Under the pieces are notes generated by a model that had not been told where the DNA came from, made no database searches, and saw nothing but the letters and a program-made list of their open reading frames with translations. DNA of 64,000 bases from Teratosphaeria epicoccoides (taxonomy: Eukaryota > Ascomycota > Dothideomycetes > Mycosphaerellales > Teratosphaeriaceae), in assembly GCA_021401465.1 (NCBI GenBank), contig JADDMT010000002.1, positions 310,001 through 374,000 on the forward strand, read 5' to 3'. Below are positions 32,650 to 42,715 of the stretch, piece after piece. Position 1 is the first letter of the stretch. Each line of letters opens with the position of its first letter. The position numbers and the translations under genes are program-made.

Positions 32650-33411
32650 CTAGGGCCGCCATAGTCTCTGCAAACTACCCCTACATTCTTGTTTCCATCT
32701 TTCATAGAGAAGCGCCGTCTCTGCACTCAGACCTTGGCTTTTGGCTTCGTCAATGTATCTGTCTTGGCAGAGCGAAGCCAAAGTTTTGCCAAAGGGACCG
32801 CTCTCGACACCTCCCACGGCAATACTCTCGTGACCGACCTCTTCACTGCTTTCACCCTCTTGTGGCTCCTTACTGGAACCAGGCAGCTCACCGCAAACAT
32901 GGTCCTTGAGCCACTCCGAATTCTCAGGAAGGAGGTCCAACCTCATTACCACGACTCCAAAAAACCTCGTTCTTGCCGTGGCTTGATCTTTGGCGTCTCT
33001 GCACGTTCCGCGCGATTGCCACAGCATGCCAAACATCTCTGCGACGTCGGCAAGAGTGATGCCTGCGCGGTTGTAGACCGTGGTCTCAAAGTACACCGCG
33101 CTGAAGGACCGAGTTATGCCACGATTGATGTAGTGAATGCAGACTACGTCGATGGCTGCTATAGGAGGCTGCGTAAGGTACTGATCCATCCAGCTGTTGT
33201 CGACGCAAGATCTTCGCTCTTCACAGGCCGCTGTCAGTCGACGTGCTGAGCAGATTGCTCTCGTGCAACTGGAGTGCAACACTGGTCTTGAGAGTGGTAT
33301 CGTTGATGAAGTCAATAATCTTGCTAAACGGTCCCATTTCACAGTGTAGGCGAGGATTGGGTATGTGACAGACGAAGTAGGGAAGACAGACTCGCGGCGA
33401 CTGAGCTGCAA
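32650..33411 (-). CDS. Unrecognised open frame, doubtful
   Basis: The frame is open for 253 codons but begins with TTG. The more protein-like part starts at about A-C-E-E-R-R-S-C-V-D-N-S-W-M-D-Q-Y (near 33220) and runs through V-Y-N-R-A-G-I-T-L-A-D-V-A-E-M-F-G-M-L-W to a Glu/Ser-rich tail. Just upstream, sensible text lies in another frame (C-L-P-Y-F-V-C-H-I-P-N-P-R-L-H-C). This suggests a missed intron or a frameshifted relic. No family recognised. Confidence 0.25.
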   Translation of the reverse strand: MQLSRRESVFPTSSVTYPILAYTVKWDRLARLLTSSTIPLSRPVLHSSCTRAICSARRLTAACEERRSCVDNSWMDQYLTQPPIAAIDVVCIHYINRGITRSFSAVYFETTVYNRAGITLADVAEMFGMLWQSRGTCRDAKDQATARTRFFGVVVMRLDLLPENSEWLKDHVCGELPGSSKEPQEGESSEEVGHESIAVGGVESGPFGKTLASLCQDRYIDEAKSQGLSAETALLYERWKQECRGSLQRLWRP

Positions 33412-34030
33412 GGACGTCTGGACGAATGATTGCGCCTAGCGGTTCACGAAACAGCTGCCGCTGTTATTTTGGTGAGGCCTTGGTTGCTGCCAACCATTGC
33501 TTGCTGACCCTCAGTGCCCGGATTAGATCCTACATAGACAAGAATGAGAGTGGACGCTGGTGGAGCTCTGGAACGCTGATAACATGAGCGCCCATGGGTA
33601 TTGCTTGCGCATCGGGCGGTGCAACTTTGTGTGCTAGGTACTCCTTAAGGCAGTTGTCACACCGGTGTTGGAAGCCGTGGGTGTCGTACGCTGATAGTAT
33701 CGAAACGTGGCCAAATTTGGTAGCCGCCGTTGTGCTGGTGAGGTTGTCTTTCGGGAGATGCAACGTTGTACGGCGCTCGGATTTGGTGACGAATTTAGAA
33801 AAACGGGAAGGAGCGCAGCAGATCTTCATGTTCGCTCTTGCCTTTGACGCGCCTAAGTGCCCTGAGCTGAGTGAAAGCTTTCGAGGTGGTGTTTTGGCAG
33901 TGCGATTGGTCTGAGGCAAATGCAAGCGTGTGCAGGATCGCAGAAGAGTGCCTTTGATACCGGAGCTCCTGTATCCACTGTGCGAGCCAGCGATCCCATC
34001 TGTCAATCAACCGGCCGACTGCTTGATGGA

Positions 34031-34189
34031 TTGACTGCCAGTTGACAGACCCAAATGCTACTCGACGGGTGTGACTGCTGGTTGACAGGTTTAATTGCTG
34101 GTCGACAGGTTTGACTGCTGGTTGACGGGTCTAACTCCTGGTCGACAGGTTTGACTGCTAGTCGATGGGTTGACTTTTTGTTGACACGT
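34031..34189. repeat. 20-bp minisatellite, eight units
   Basis: Eight back-to-back units of 20 bp start at 34031, 34051, 34071, 34091, 34111, 34131, 34151 and 34171 (the last is one base short). The consensus is YTGACTGCTGGTYGACRGGT; GTCGAC/GTTGAC recurs every 20 bp. Units differ at one to seven positions. Not translated by any supported gene. Confidence 0.88.
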
Positions 34190-34569
34190 CCGACTTCACT
34201 GATGCGGCCGTTGACTGCTTGTAATGTTTGAAACTGGCGTCATGTGTTGTCACTTGCTGTGTACATGTATCAGCCGGTCGACTGGTTGGTTGTTTGATGG
34301 AATCACTGGTTCGGGCGGCCTTGCCTTTCGCGAATCCGAAACCATATACGTGCTTGCCCTTGGTCAGGGCCATTTGCCAGGCCTTCGAACTTGCCTCCAA
34401 CTGTCATGCGCGTCAGACTGAAACCTTCCGATTGATTGTGGGTCGAATCTTCATTCTTAGTCATATAGCTACATCGAGCCATGCGCAGTGACGAGCAGAA
34501 CTTAGTTAATAAAACGCTCACAATCAATCCTGTCATGCCAGCGAAGCGCTGAAGCAGATATGCGAGCGC

Positions 34570-35367
34570 TTACATGACAGAACCTCTCCTTGGAAAGCTC
34601 ACGCCTTCCGCAGCCGCTTCATCGCAGAACCAGCTAACCTTCTCGCCCGCGCCTTCATTGACTAATCCGCACGGCAACTTCGCACCTTCTTCCGTCTCGA
34701 AAATCTTCTTCAGGATACCCCTCTTGCCATCGCCCATTGCCACGAAACCGATCTTCGTGGCGTGCAACACGACCGGCAGGCTGAGTGTAATGCGTTTTGG
34801 TGGCGGCTTCGGCGAATCATTGATCGACAGAACCCACGCATCTGATTCCCTGAGCAGTGGATGGTCCGGGAAGAGCGAGCAGGTGTGTCCATCCGGTCCA
34901 CAGCCAAGCAGCAGCAAATCGAACAGCGGCAGCTTGACCGAGTCACGTGCAGCGAACACCGAAACCAATTGCTTCTCGTAGTCGTCCGCGGCTTCCTGCG
35001 CATCCTCTAGCAAACTCTCATTGATGGTGAACACTTTCGGTTTCGCCATATCGCTCGGGATCTTGTTCAGTAATTCCCCCTGCACAAGCTTGTGATTCGA
35101 ATCCTCATGGTTCAATGGGACGACGCGCTCGTCCGCATAAAAGATCTCCCACTTGCTGAAGTCAACCTTGTCTTCCGCGCCATTGCTTGACTGCGCGAGT
35201 AACGCCTTGGCGAGAGTCTTGGGAAGTGAGCCGCCGGAGACGGCAACTCTGAAGACCTGGTGGCGCTTAATCGCTTCGTTCTGGCAGTCTAGGACGTACT
35301 TCCGAAGGTTCGGCGCAAGGTCGGAGTCGACAGTGGCGAAAGAGTAGAGGTTTGGCGGTCGACCCAT
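34570..35367 (-). CDS. SOL3: 6-phosphogluconolactonase
   Basis: Single exon, 265 residues, start at the ATG at 35367 (the longer frame begins at TTG). Family landmarks: V-A-V-S-G-G-S-L-P-K-T-L near residue 40, Y-A-D-E-R-V-V-P-L-N-H-E-D-S-N about 25% further on, and G-C-G-P-D-G-H-T-C-S-L-F-P, the phosphate-binding and catalytic segment. K-R-I-T-L-S-L-P-V-V-L follows. It hydrolyses 6-phosphogluconolactone to 6-phosphogluconate, the second step of the oxidative pentose phosphate pathway, in the cytosol. The symbol refers to the yeast Sol3/Sol4 type; which one cannot be told. Length is normal. Confidence 0.95.
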   Translation of the reverse strand: MGRPPNLYSFATVDSDLAPNLRKYVLDCQNEAIKRHQVFRVAVSGGSLPKTLAKALLAQSSNGAEDKVDFSKWEIFYADERVVPLNHEDSNHKLVQGELLNKIPSDMAKPKVFTINESLLEDAQEAADDYEKQLVSVFAARDSVKLPLFDLLLLGCGPDGHTCSLFPDHPLLRESDAWVLSINDSPKPPPKRITLSLPVVLHATKIGFVAMGDGKRGILKKIFETEEGAKLPCGLVNEGAGEKVSWFCDEAAAEGVSFPRRGSVM

Positions 35368-35902
35368 GTTTGCGATTACAACTGCGAACACCTGTGAGCT
35401 TGTTGAGGACAATGTTCAAGAATTGCAGTTCTTCGTCACAGACACCAAAAAGGTTCCTCCGTGTCAAGCGACCTATCGCTTAATCAAATGCTGGCCTAAT
35501 CTGATACCGTAGCTCAGGTGCTATCGCCCTATGATGTAAATGGCAAGATTGGGGGCGAGCTTCAAGCTTGCTCTCGCAGGGATTGGAGGTAGAGAGGAAA
35601 CGAGGGCGTCTCTATGGACTTCTGTGCTCCGCGCATGTGGGGTTGATTCAGATGCCGGTGTGCCCGGTTCCGCGATCAAGACAAGATGAATGTTTCTTGT
35701 GACATCCCCGATGAGCTCAGAGTGACGCTGGAGCATCCGTCATCAGGTTCTTCGCGCGCTCGGCGCCATCCATGCACTAGCTTCCGTCTGATTTAGTCTG
35801 AAACTTGACAAGCTGGGCAGGAACGCCTGGGATGACCTGGAAATTCAGAATTTAGGACTATCACGTGCCAGAGATTCCCATCAAGGTCGAGCAGCCGGCA
35901 AC
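35368..35902. other. Divergent promoter region between 6-phosphogluconolactonase and the TPR protein
   Basis: 535 bases separate the two opposite start codons. No gene or clear regulatory word was recognised. Confidence 0.45.
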
Positions 35903-37393
35903 ATGGCAAGGACTAAAGAATTAACTCGTCCGCCAAAGAAGCAAAAGGCAAAAACGGCAAATCCGGAGACAGAGCAGGAATACCAAGAAGCGGCCGACCT
36001 GGAAGAGGAGACTGGAGGCAAATGGCGAGCAGGCGATTCGGCAAAGTCTGGTCGGGCCTTCGTGCGAGCCTTGGAGATTTACGATAAGGGACTGCAAAAA
36101 TATCCCAAGAGCTTCGACCTCGCGTACAACAAGGCGAGACTGGAACTCGAGATCACTCAGCGGCCTGCACTGGTCGTGCATCTTGGCTTGCCGATTATCG
36201 AGCTCCTGAAGCAGACTTTGGAATCGCATCGCTACGCATTACGGCTGAATCAGGAGAATCCGGATGTACTCTTCAACACGTCGCAGGTGCTGACTGCGCT
36301 CGCTGAGCAGCTCCTTGAGAGCAATGGGAATGACGGGGATGATGCCGTGAAGCTGCTGCAGGAAGCCTTGGAAGTGCTGTCGGCATGTCTGGCCAGACAG
36401 GAAATGTTGCTCGAGCAGCAGGGGGTCGGTTTCGGGGAGACTGAAGATGGTGGTGGTGTTACGCTGGATCCTGATGAGAAGCCGATGTCAACGCCTGGGT
36501 CTGAGGGTTCTGGGGAGTTGGCGACAGTTGAGAGCCCGGTTATGCCTACGGAGTTGCTGGATACTGTCCAAGCGTCGCTTTCGGCTTTGAATACGATAGT
36601 GTCTGTGGTGGATGCGGATACTCTGCAAATCTTTGGCGATATGGCACAGGCCTTGATCGAGTCGAAAGCGCCGGCGTACATTGCTCAACTGCCCAAAGAG
36701 GAGCAACGTGCTGCACAGTCCCAGGTCGCAATAGACAGAGCAGGCTTCGTTGCTGCTTTCGCGGACGCACAATACAATGCCCTCTTGATCTCGGCCGATG
36801 TCTATCTAGCCCGCCTGGACGCCTTCGACATCCCAGACAAGGACGATCACTCGCAAGCACTGCAAGGCGAAGCAGACGCCCGATCAGAACTCTCCCGATC
36901 GATCATCCTCCGCTTTGACGACGTGTCAAGCTCTGATCTTGCAAATTTCCTCACCGGCGCCTGCTGGAAACAGTTGGCTTTAGCGCAGTCCATCTATGGC
37001 AAAGCAGCAAAGCTAGAACAAACACCGGATATCTATCTGTCACGTGGAGATGCCGAAATGCTTCGACATCGGATTGCGACCCTGGCATTGTTCGAGGTCC
37101 CTGAGGGAATATTGAAAAGCGCGTCAACGCTGGCACAGAACGCAGAGACCTACTATCGTGCGGCTGCTAAGCCGGCAGGAAGTAGCGAGGAGCTGCGAAC
37201 GAAGGCAACGTCGAGATTGCTCATGGTCGCATTGGTGCGCGCTTTAATATATGGAGTCGAGCCAAATGGAGAGACAGAGCAGCGAGTCAAGGCAGGAGCC
37301 GAGGAAATGCTAGAGAACCTCCAGATTTGTGTCGAGGATGGGTTGCTAGATAAGCAGCTCGCGCAGAAGATTGCGCAGGCGATGGCCCACTGA
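35903..37393 (+). CDS. TPR-like helical protein of unknown role
   Basis: Single exon, 496 residues, starting at the only plausible ATG. The N-terminus is basic (P-P-K-K-Q-K-A-K). Helical repeats begin with A-F-V-R-A-L-E-I-Y-D-K-G-L-Q-K-Y-P-K-S-F-D-L-A-Y-N-K-A-R-L-E-L (about 50-80) and continue with N-P-D-V-L-F-N-T-S-Q-V-L-T-A-L-A-E. They are split by an acidic loop (P-D-E-K-P-M-S-T-P-G-S-E-G-S) and resume to the end. The pattern resembles the fungal UPF0661-type TPR proteins, among them assembly chaperones such as yeast Acl4 for ribosomal protein uL4, but this match is from memory and moderate. It ends 110 bases before the convergent SDR gene. Confidence 0.82.
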   Translation: MARTKELTRPPKKQKAKTANPETEQEYQEAADLEEETGGKWRAGDSAKSGRAFVRALEIYDKGLQKYPKSFDLAYNKARLELEITQRPALVVHLGLPIIELLKQTLESHRYALRLNQENPDVLFNTSQVLTALAEQLLESNGNDGDDAVKLLQEALEVLSACLARQEMLLEQQGVGFGETEDGGGVTLDPDEKPMSTPGSEGSGELATVESPVMPTELLDTVQASLSALNTIVSVVDADTLQIFGDMAQALIESKAPAYIAQLPKEEQRAAQSQVAIDRAGFVAAFADAQYNALLISADVYLARLDAFDIPDKDDHSQALQGEADARSELSRSIILRFDDVSSSDLANFLTGACWKQLALAQSIYGKAAKLEQTPDIYLSRGDAEMLRHRIATLALFEVPEGILKSASTLAQNAETYYRAAAKPAGSSEELRTKATSRLLMVALVRALIYGVEPNGETEQRVKAGAEEMLENLQICVEDGLLDKQLAQKIAQAMAH

Positions 37394-37503
37394 CGATTCG
37401 GTAAAACGCTGTCGTTGGTAATCACTCGCTTCGTAGTCCGTCTATATCCAGACCAACAAAGCCACACGTCCGAAGCCCAGTCTGGGTCATTCATCAGCAC
37501 ATC

Positions 37504-38229
37504 TCACCACGGGATCTCAACTCCAAACCTATCTAGAAATCTCCCGCTGTTTCCCCTCCCCCACCCCTCAATCAAGGGCATCAGGCCCTTTACACTCTCC
37601 TCCGCACTTATCGCCCCTTCCTCCCCCCACGCCACCAACCCCGTCTGCACCCGCCCCGGATGACACAGCACGAACGTCACCTCCGGCACATCGACCACGA
37701 AACTCCGAACAATCGCATTCAGCGCCGCTTTACTCGCGCGATAGGCGTACGCTCCTCCCGCATCGCGGGTCCCGGGGGCGTTGTTGGAGAGAGAGCCCAT
37801 GCGCGAGGACATGATGATGACTTTTGGATTTTCAGCCAGGTGGAGGTTGGGAAGGAGGGTGCGAAGGAGGAGAAAGGTTCCGGCGGCGTTGGTGGCAAAA
37901 GTGTGAGTTAGGGTAGGGAAGTCCATGGCAGTGAGGTTTTCGCAGGCGGGGACGTTGCCGGTATTTGAGGATTCGAGGGAGAAGACGAGGCCGCGAATGC
38001 CGGCGGAGTGGATCACGAGATCGATGGATCTTTCCGCGAGGAAGCCAGAGAGAGTCATTAGGGACGATGCGTTGGCGATGTCGAGTTGGTGAGTTTGGAT
38101 GTTGGGATGTTGGGTGAAGATGGGGTTGATGTCGAGGGCGATGATTTGGGTGTCGGGTCGAGTGCGGTAGGCTTCAACGAACGCTGCTCCGAGGCCACTG
38201 GCCGCGCCCGAGATGAGAACTTTGGGCAT
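37504..38229 (-). CDS. Short-chain dehydrogenase/reductase
   Basis: Single exon, 241 residues from ATG 38229, which puts the Rossmann motif G-A-A-S-G-L-G at residues 8-14; an in-frame ATG at 38262 would add 11 residues. Other SDR marks: L-D-I near 56 for the adenine pocket, I-H-S-A-G-I near 80, I-I-M-S-S-R-M-G-S with the catalytic Ser, and Y-A-Y-R-A-S-K with catalytic Tyr and Lys. P-G-R-V-Q-T-G-L follows. The shape is that of the C-factor/sniffer-like SDRs that prefer NADP(H), and the substrate is unknown. It is convergent with the TPR gene. Confidence 0.9.
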   Translation of the reverse strand: MPKVLISGAASGLGAAFVEAYRTRPDTQIIALDINPIFTQHPNIQTHQLDIANASSLMTLSGFLAERSIDLVIHSAGIRGLVFSLESSNTGNVPACENLTAMDFPTLTHTFATNAAGTFLLLRTLLPNLHLAENPKVIIMSSRMGSLSNNAPGTRDAGGAYAYRASKAALNAIVRSFVVDVPEVTFVLCHPGRVQTGLVAWGEEGAISAEESVKGLMPLIEGWGRGNSGRFLDRFGVEIPW

Positions 38230-39016
38230 TCTGATGAATTGTAATCTAGGTAATGTCAACATGTCCAAAGGCGAAGCGACTCAAAAGCAGGTCCATTGGA
38301 TGGTGCAGAATACCAAAGTGGAGACTTTCTTCCCTGATAATTTCTCTGGTGGGAATGTCATTTGCTGCAGCATGATAGGTGTCTACGCGATTCACAGCAT
38401 GTTGCTCATTGGCAGATACTATTGATGCGAATATGTCCAAGGTGTAGATGTGGAGGTGGAAGGCAAATTGTCGAGGTCGTTGTGGTGGATGTCCGTGCTC
38501 TCGTGAGTAACCCCACCACCACATCACCACCTGGGCAATACATGTACCTACCGAGAACGTGCTGCGTCAACCGCTCATCTGACCTTCTTCGTCGACATTA
38601 CATGTATTACTGATGTACAATGCGCCGGACAAACACTCACTCGCCTGAGTCATCGATCAAAGCCGCCAGCAACCTTAGGCGCAGATAGCGTTCATTCACT
38701 GTAGGCGCGCCTGCGCTGTGAAAGCAATGTCGAAGATGCCGTGAAGGAAAGTTCGAAACATTACCTACGCCTGACAAACCACTCCTCCCTCAATGGACGT
38801 ACAACAGACCAACGTAGGTAATCCAGTGCTCTTGGCATTCGCGCGCGCGCGCATCTGCATCAGAAAAGAAAAATTACCTTGCAGGCTTGCACCGACCCAC
38901 CTGCACTACTCTCTCGACCCAGGCCCATTGCCAAGCGCATGTACATGTACACAGAGACCTTACGTATACAATCACAGACACCCAACTCTCCGCCCCGCCC
39001 GAGCCGCGCCAACAAG
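38230..39016. other. Divergent promoter region between the SDR and PIN-like genes
   Basis: No gene seen. A (GC)n-like alternating run occurs near 38840 and several ACATGTA words near 38540-38610 and 38940. The last 60 bases are CA/CG-rich 5' UTR-like sequence. Confidence 0.45.
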
Positions 39017-40404
39017 ATGCGTGCGACCCGCCAGCGCCCAGTCTCGCAGAATGGCGCCCAACCCAAATACACGCCGGCAGCCGCCCTGCCGCAGCGAAAG
39101 GTGTTCAACTGCATCGTGGACGACAGCGCATTAGTCGCGGGTGTCAAGAACGCCACCAGAAATGGCATACGGCAGTGGGTGAAGAACGGACAAATACGCT
39201 TGTTCGTGCCGCTGCACGGTACGTCTACATATGTGGAAGACAAGGACTGGACAACATGAGCTGACTAGTAACAGCCATCGACGAGTTGCAGCGCCAGAAG
39301 CGAGGCGACACGAGGCATGGCAAGGACGTCGAGGAAACCTTGAAGTGGCTGGATGACGCCACCACGAAGTACCCATGGGCCATTGCCCTCCAAGGTGGCG
39401 ATCAGTACTACGCCAACTGGGCCGAGGTTGAACAATTCGCAGTCCCACGCACTCTCTTTTCCGAGCATGACCACCTGGAGCTTGAGAGGCCCGAAGCTGA
39501 AGACGATGCGTCAAATGGCTTGACACAGAACACTGCCGCAAAGCTCAACATCAATGGTGGCGACAAGTCGCCCGCAAGCTCCGCAGCATCACTCGGCTCT
39601 GCATCGTCCACGCGAAGCATGCGATCAAGCATCAGTGCGGTCTCTCCGCCGACGAGCCCAAAACAGGCTTCGTCTCCTGCCAAGCCAGTCAAAGTAGCGG
39701 GATCTACGCCCGGGGCAGCCAAGGCTTCGAGCGCCATCGTGCCACGCAACCTGCAGCCGCTCTTCAACTACATCCTCTGGCGCATCCACCAGGAGCTTGA
39801 CCCAGTTGCGGCTCTGGAATCCTTCATCTTCTTGTGCAACGACCCTCAGAAGGTGTACTATGCTCGAGGCTTCGACATTAAGTATAAGCGCCTGGAGCAT
39901 CTGCGTGAGGTCGTTGGACGGGAGGATCGCGACTTCCGCAATCGTCTGAGCATGCACAACCGCGAAAACGCGCAGGTCGTGCCGCCAGCAGCATCGTCGG
40001 ATGAAGCAAAAGACACTCAGCGGCAGGATGACGATGACGAGGTGGTTTTCGCTAGCCGTGGAAACCAGACCGCCGTCACGTCTAAGCAGCCAGGAAATGT
40101 CATGGACCCGAACACCTTCGGACGAAACCCGCAAGTGACCAAGCCACATTCGCCTGTCATGGCTAGTGTGCAGCCGGCACGTGGAGGGATTGCGGCACCT
40201 CTCGGACCTCGTGGCAATGGGCGCGCCAACTTCCGGGGTCAACGTGGTGGACGCGCCGGGTACGGATCTGGTCGTGGAGGCTACGTCAACAACCAGCTAC
40301 CATCCACTGTCCAGCCCAATGGTCAGATTGACCCGGACAGCTTCGCACGTCCGAGAGGTGCTGCGGGTGCTCGCGGAGCTAGGAAGCTGTGGGAGCCAGC
40401 GTAA
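39017..40404 (+). CDS. PIN-like domain protein with RGG-rich tail
   Basis: Exons 39017-39218 and 39275-40404 (intron GTACGT...ACAG, 56 nt) give 443 residues. The N-terminal part reads R-K-V-F-N-C-I-V-D-D-S-A-L-V-A-G-V-K-N-A, the first strand and acidic pair of a PIN-type nuclease fold, then L-F-V-P-L-H-A-I-D-E-L. A Ser/Pro-rich linker leads to a conserved helical block, L-Q-P-L-F-N-Y-I-L-W-R-I-H-Q-E-L-D-P. The C-terminus has R-G-N-G-R-A-N-F-R-G-Q-R-G-G-R-A-G-Y-G-S-G-R-G-G-type RGG/RG repeats that usually bind RNA. An RNA-turnover role, perhaps like the yeast decay factor Nmd4, is inference; whether all four PIN acidic residues are present was not settled. Confidence 0.8.
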
Positions 40405-40924
40405 TCTGGAGCCTTGAAGCGGTGCCTCCTCGGCAATCGCGGGCTGGAGCAACACAACACAAAACAAAGGGAACGCCTCTCATGTGCATCATGAACGCGG
40501 ATCAGCAACCACACGACACGACCGGCACTCGGTCTAGGCCTGGTCGACATGCAAAATCGCGCGCACGGCGTCACGCTTGAGCTTCAACGGCAGTCGAACA
40601 TTATCCCATTGAGAACGATGCAACGGCACGATCTTCACGACGAGTCGATGGCGAGCATGGAAAGGGACGATGGAGGGCTGAGTGAGGGGAGAAGTGGGAG
40701 GGGTTTCCAAAGCATCATTAGATTGGCAAAAGGTCGGCTGCATACGTTCGTTGCTTGACTTTTATTCAGCTGGCGATTACACATTGAAAAGGTGAAAATG
40801 GCATACTTGGTAACGAAGGTATCTCTCCAGATCTCTTCGACGAGTTGTCATCAGGTTGAATGCGAGCTTGCTTTCTTGGACGATTATCACACCCATTCAT
40901 TCTTTTCAACTTAACTTCAACGTC
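40405..40924. other. Convergent 3' intergenic region
   Basis: Between the PIN-like gene (plus) and xylulokinase (minus). No gene recognised. Confidence 0.45.
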
Positions 40925-42715
40925 CTAAGATTCAGTCTCAACCACAACCCCACCAGTCCGCTTCCTATTCTCCTCATCCTTCACCCTCGCCAGCACTAAC
41001 CTCTCCACCTTCTCAAACCCCTCCACCGCCTTTCCATACCTCTCAAACACCCCCTCCCGATACCCCTCCGCCACCTTCTTCACAAAACTTCCCTCATCCC
41101 ACCTCGCCCCGATAAAATCCTCAAAACTCTCATCTCCCCTCTCGCACCCCCACACAGCCTTATAAGCACTCCCCAACGCACAAGCATTCCCGCCGATATC
41201 CAACCTATACACACCCTCCACCGACCCGAGCACTTCGCCCGCGATCTTGGCAATGGCAGGATTCGCGGACCCGCCGCCGACGAGGTAGACGCGTTTGGGC
41301 TGGGGAGGGAGCTGTTCGCCGGTTCCCGGGTCGGGCTCGGAGTGCACGAGGCTGGCGGAGCGGAGACGCAGGGACAGGAATTGAGATTCTACGATGTTGC
41401 GGGCGTCGTCGGAAATAAAGTCTGCGGAGACTTCTTGCAGGTTACCGGTGGAGGGATTGTAGGCGTACCGCCATTGGCCGGCGGAGACGTTGGGGACGAT
41501 TTCAGGGCGGGGGAAGTAGAGGCCTAGTCGCATGGGGTGGTTCTCGGACTTCTGGGAGAGGAGTGGAGTGGAGGTGGCGATGTCGTTGAATTGGGACCAG
41601 TCTTTTGTCGGCTTGCCGTTGTTAAGATGGTCCCGGACCCGTTCGCGGGCTAGACCGCCGTTTTTGTAGCAGAGCATGAACATGTAGTGGTTCTTCGTGG
41701 TCGGGTGGTTCATGAAATGGTAGGCGGGGTCGGGCTTGTATTGCTGCGTGCTCATCAGGAAGGTCGTGCTGGTGCCGAGAGAGACCATGGCATCGCCAGC
41801 GCGGAGGGGCAGGGCGAGGATGGTGGAAGGGTTGTCGCCGGTGAAGGGGATGATCTGGCAGTGCGGTGGAAATTTGTAGCGGGAGACGTAGTAGCCGCTG
41901 ATGGGGCCGTAGGGGGTGTGGCCGTCGCGGGATGGCTCGCCGAGCTTTTGTTTGAGGGAGGCGACTTGGGATTTGCCGCCTGCAGTGAGCTCGAGGAGGG
42001 ATTCGTTGTAGGAGCCTTTATTGAGGTCCCAGAGGTTCATGCCGGTTACGTCGCTGCAGTCGATTGGGGCGACTTTGCCGAGGAAGACGGAGGCGAGGAA
42101 GGAGGAGACGAGGGAGATACGTGCAGTTTTCTCGTAGTGATCTGGATATTTTGTACGATATCGCAAGATCTGCGGCCCACTGAAACGGTGATGTGCCTTG
42201 CTGCCGGTGACTTCTGCAAGCTTCTCTGGGCTGCCTAGCTGTGCATCGAAGGCATCGCACTGCTGCTGGGTACTGGCATCCTGCCAATTCGGGCTCATGC
42301 TATGTGCGAAGGCGCCTTCGCCTTCATGTTCCCAGTCCGGCTCAAGTTGGTCGACAAGCGGCTTGCTCGGGTCCAGGCTGCCGAGCAATTGGTCGACCTT
42401 CGCGTTCCAGAATACAGTACCATGCTGCATGCCGGCGCCAGATACTCCTTTTACTCGGCTGAAGTCGAGTCCTTGCTCGCGTAAGCGGTCGAGCACGAGG
42501 TTGACTGCGTCGAGCCACATCGCCGGCGGTGCGAAGACTTCGCCTTCTTTGGGATTGGTGAGGACGCCCTTCTCAATGCCATATTTTTGCTTGAAGTCAT
42601 CGTCGAAGTCGACCTTGGCCTCGTACTGAAGGACCAACTTCGTGTCTACGCAAAGGCCCTTGAGCTGTTGCGTCGACAGGTCGAAACCCATGTACAATGG
42701 ACCTTGAGCTGCCAT
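40925..42715 (-). CDS. XKS1: D-xylulose kinase
   Basis: Single exon, 596 residues from ATG 42715; the frame is open further upstream only from TTG. FGGY-kinase features: Y-M-G-F-D-L-S-T-Q-Q-L-K at residues 8-19, V-S-G-A-G-M-Q-H-G-T-V-F-W near 100, D-C-S-D-V-T-G-M-N-L-W-D and F-T-G-D-N-P-S-T-I in the middle, S-L-G-T-S-T-T-F-L, and the late V-G-G-G-S-A-N-P-A-I-A-K with G-G-N-A-C-A-L-G-S-A. It phosphorylates D-xylulose to xylulose 5-phosphate, the entry of pentoses into the pentose phosphate pathway. Length is normal for fungal enzymes. Confidence 0.95.
   Translation of the reverse strand: MAAQGPLYMGFDLSTQQLKGLCVDTKLVLQYEAKVDFDDDFKQKYGIEKGVLTNPKEGEVFAPPAMWLDAVNLVLDRLREQGLDFSRVKGVSGAGMQHGTVFWNAKVDQLLGSLDPSKPLVDQLEPDWEHEGEGAFAHSMSPNWQDASTQQQCDAFDAQLGSPEKLAEVTGSKAHHRFSGPQILRYRTKYPDHYEKTARISLVSSFLASVFLGKVAPIDCSDVTGMNLWDLNKGSYNESLLELTAGGKSQVASLKQKLGEPSRDGHTPYGPISGYYVSRYKFPPHCQIIPFTGDNPSTILALPLRAGDAMVSLGTSTTFLMSTQQYKPDPAYHFMNHPTTKNHYMFMLCYKNGGLARERVRDHLNNGKPTKDWSQFNDIATSTPLLSQKSENHPMRLGLYFPRPEIVPNVSAGQWRYAYNPSTGNLQEVSADFISDDARNIVESQFLSLRLRSASLVHSEPDPGTGEQLPPQPKRVYLVGGGSANPAIAKIAGEVLGSVEGVYRLDIGGNACALGSAYKAVWGCERGDESFEDFIGARWDEGSFVKKVAEGYREGVFERYGKAVEGFEKVERLVLARVKDEENRKRTGGVVVETES

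Larger units (their letters stand above)
32429..34569. other. Intergenic region with doubtful minus-strand frames and a minisatellite
   Basis: No gene is certain here. Two minus-strand frames (32650-33411 and 33530-34006) look partly coding but match nothing I know, and a 20-bp minisatellite fills 34031-34189. Confidence 0.4.

Noticed and set aside
33530..34006. A 158-codon minus-strand frame ending near a possible donor site
   Set aside because: Tried joining it to the frame at 32650-33411; available donors and acceptors give a stop soon after the junction, so no spliced gene could be supported.
34031..34189. 20-bp units considered as coding repeats
   Set aside because: A 20-bp period shifts frame at each unit, and no gene spans it.
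34570..42715. 6-phosphogluconolactonase and xylulokinase considered as a pentose gene cluster
   Set aside because: Three unrelated genes lie between them with normal promoters; co-location is probably chance.
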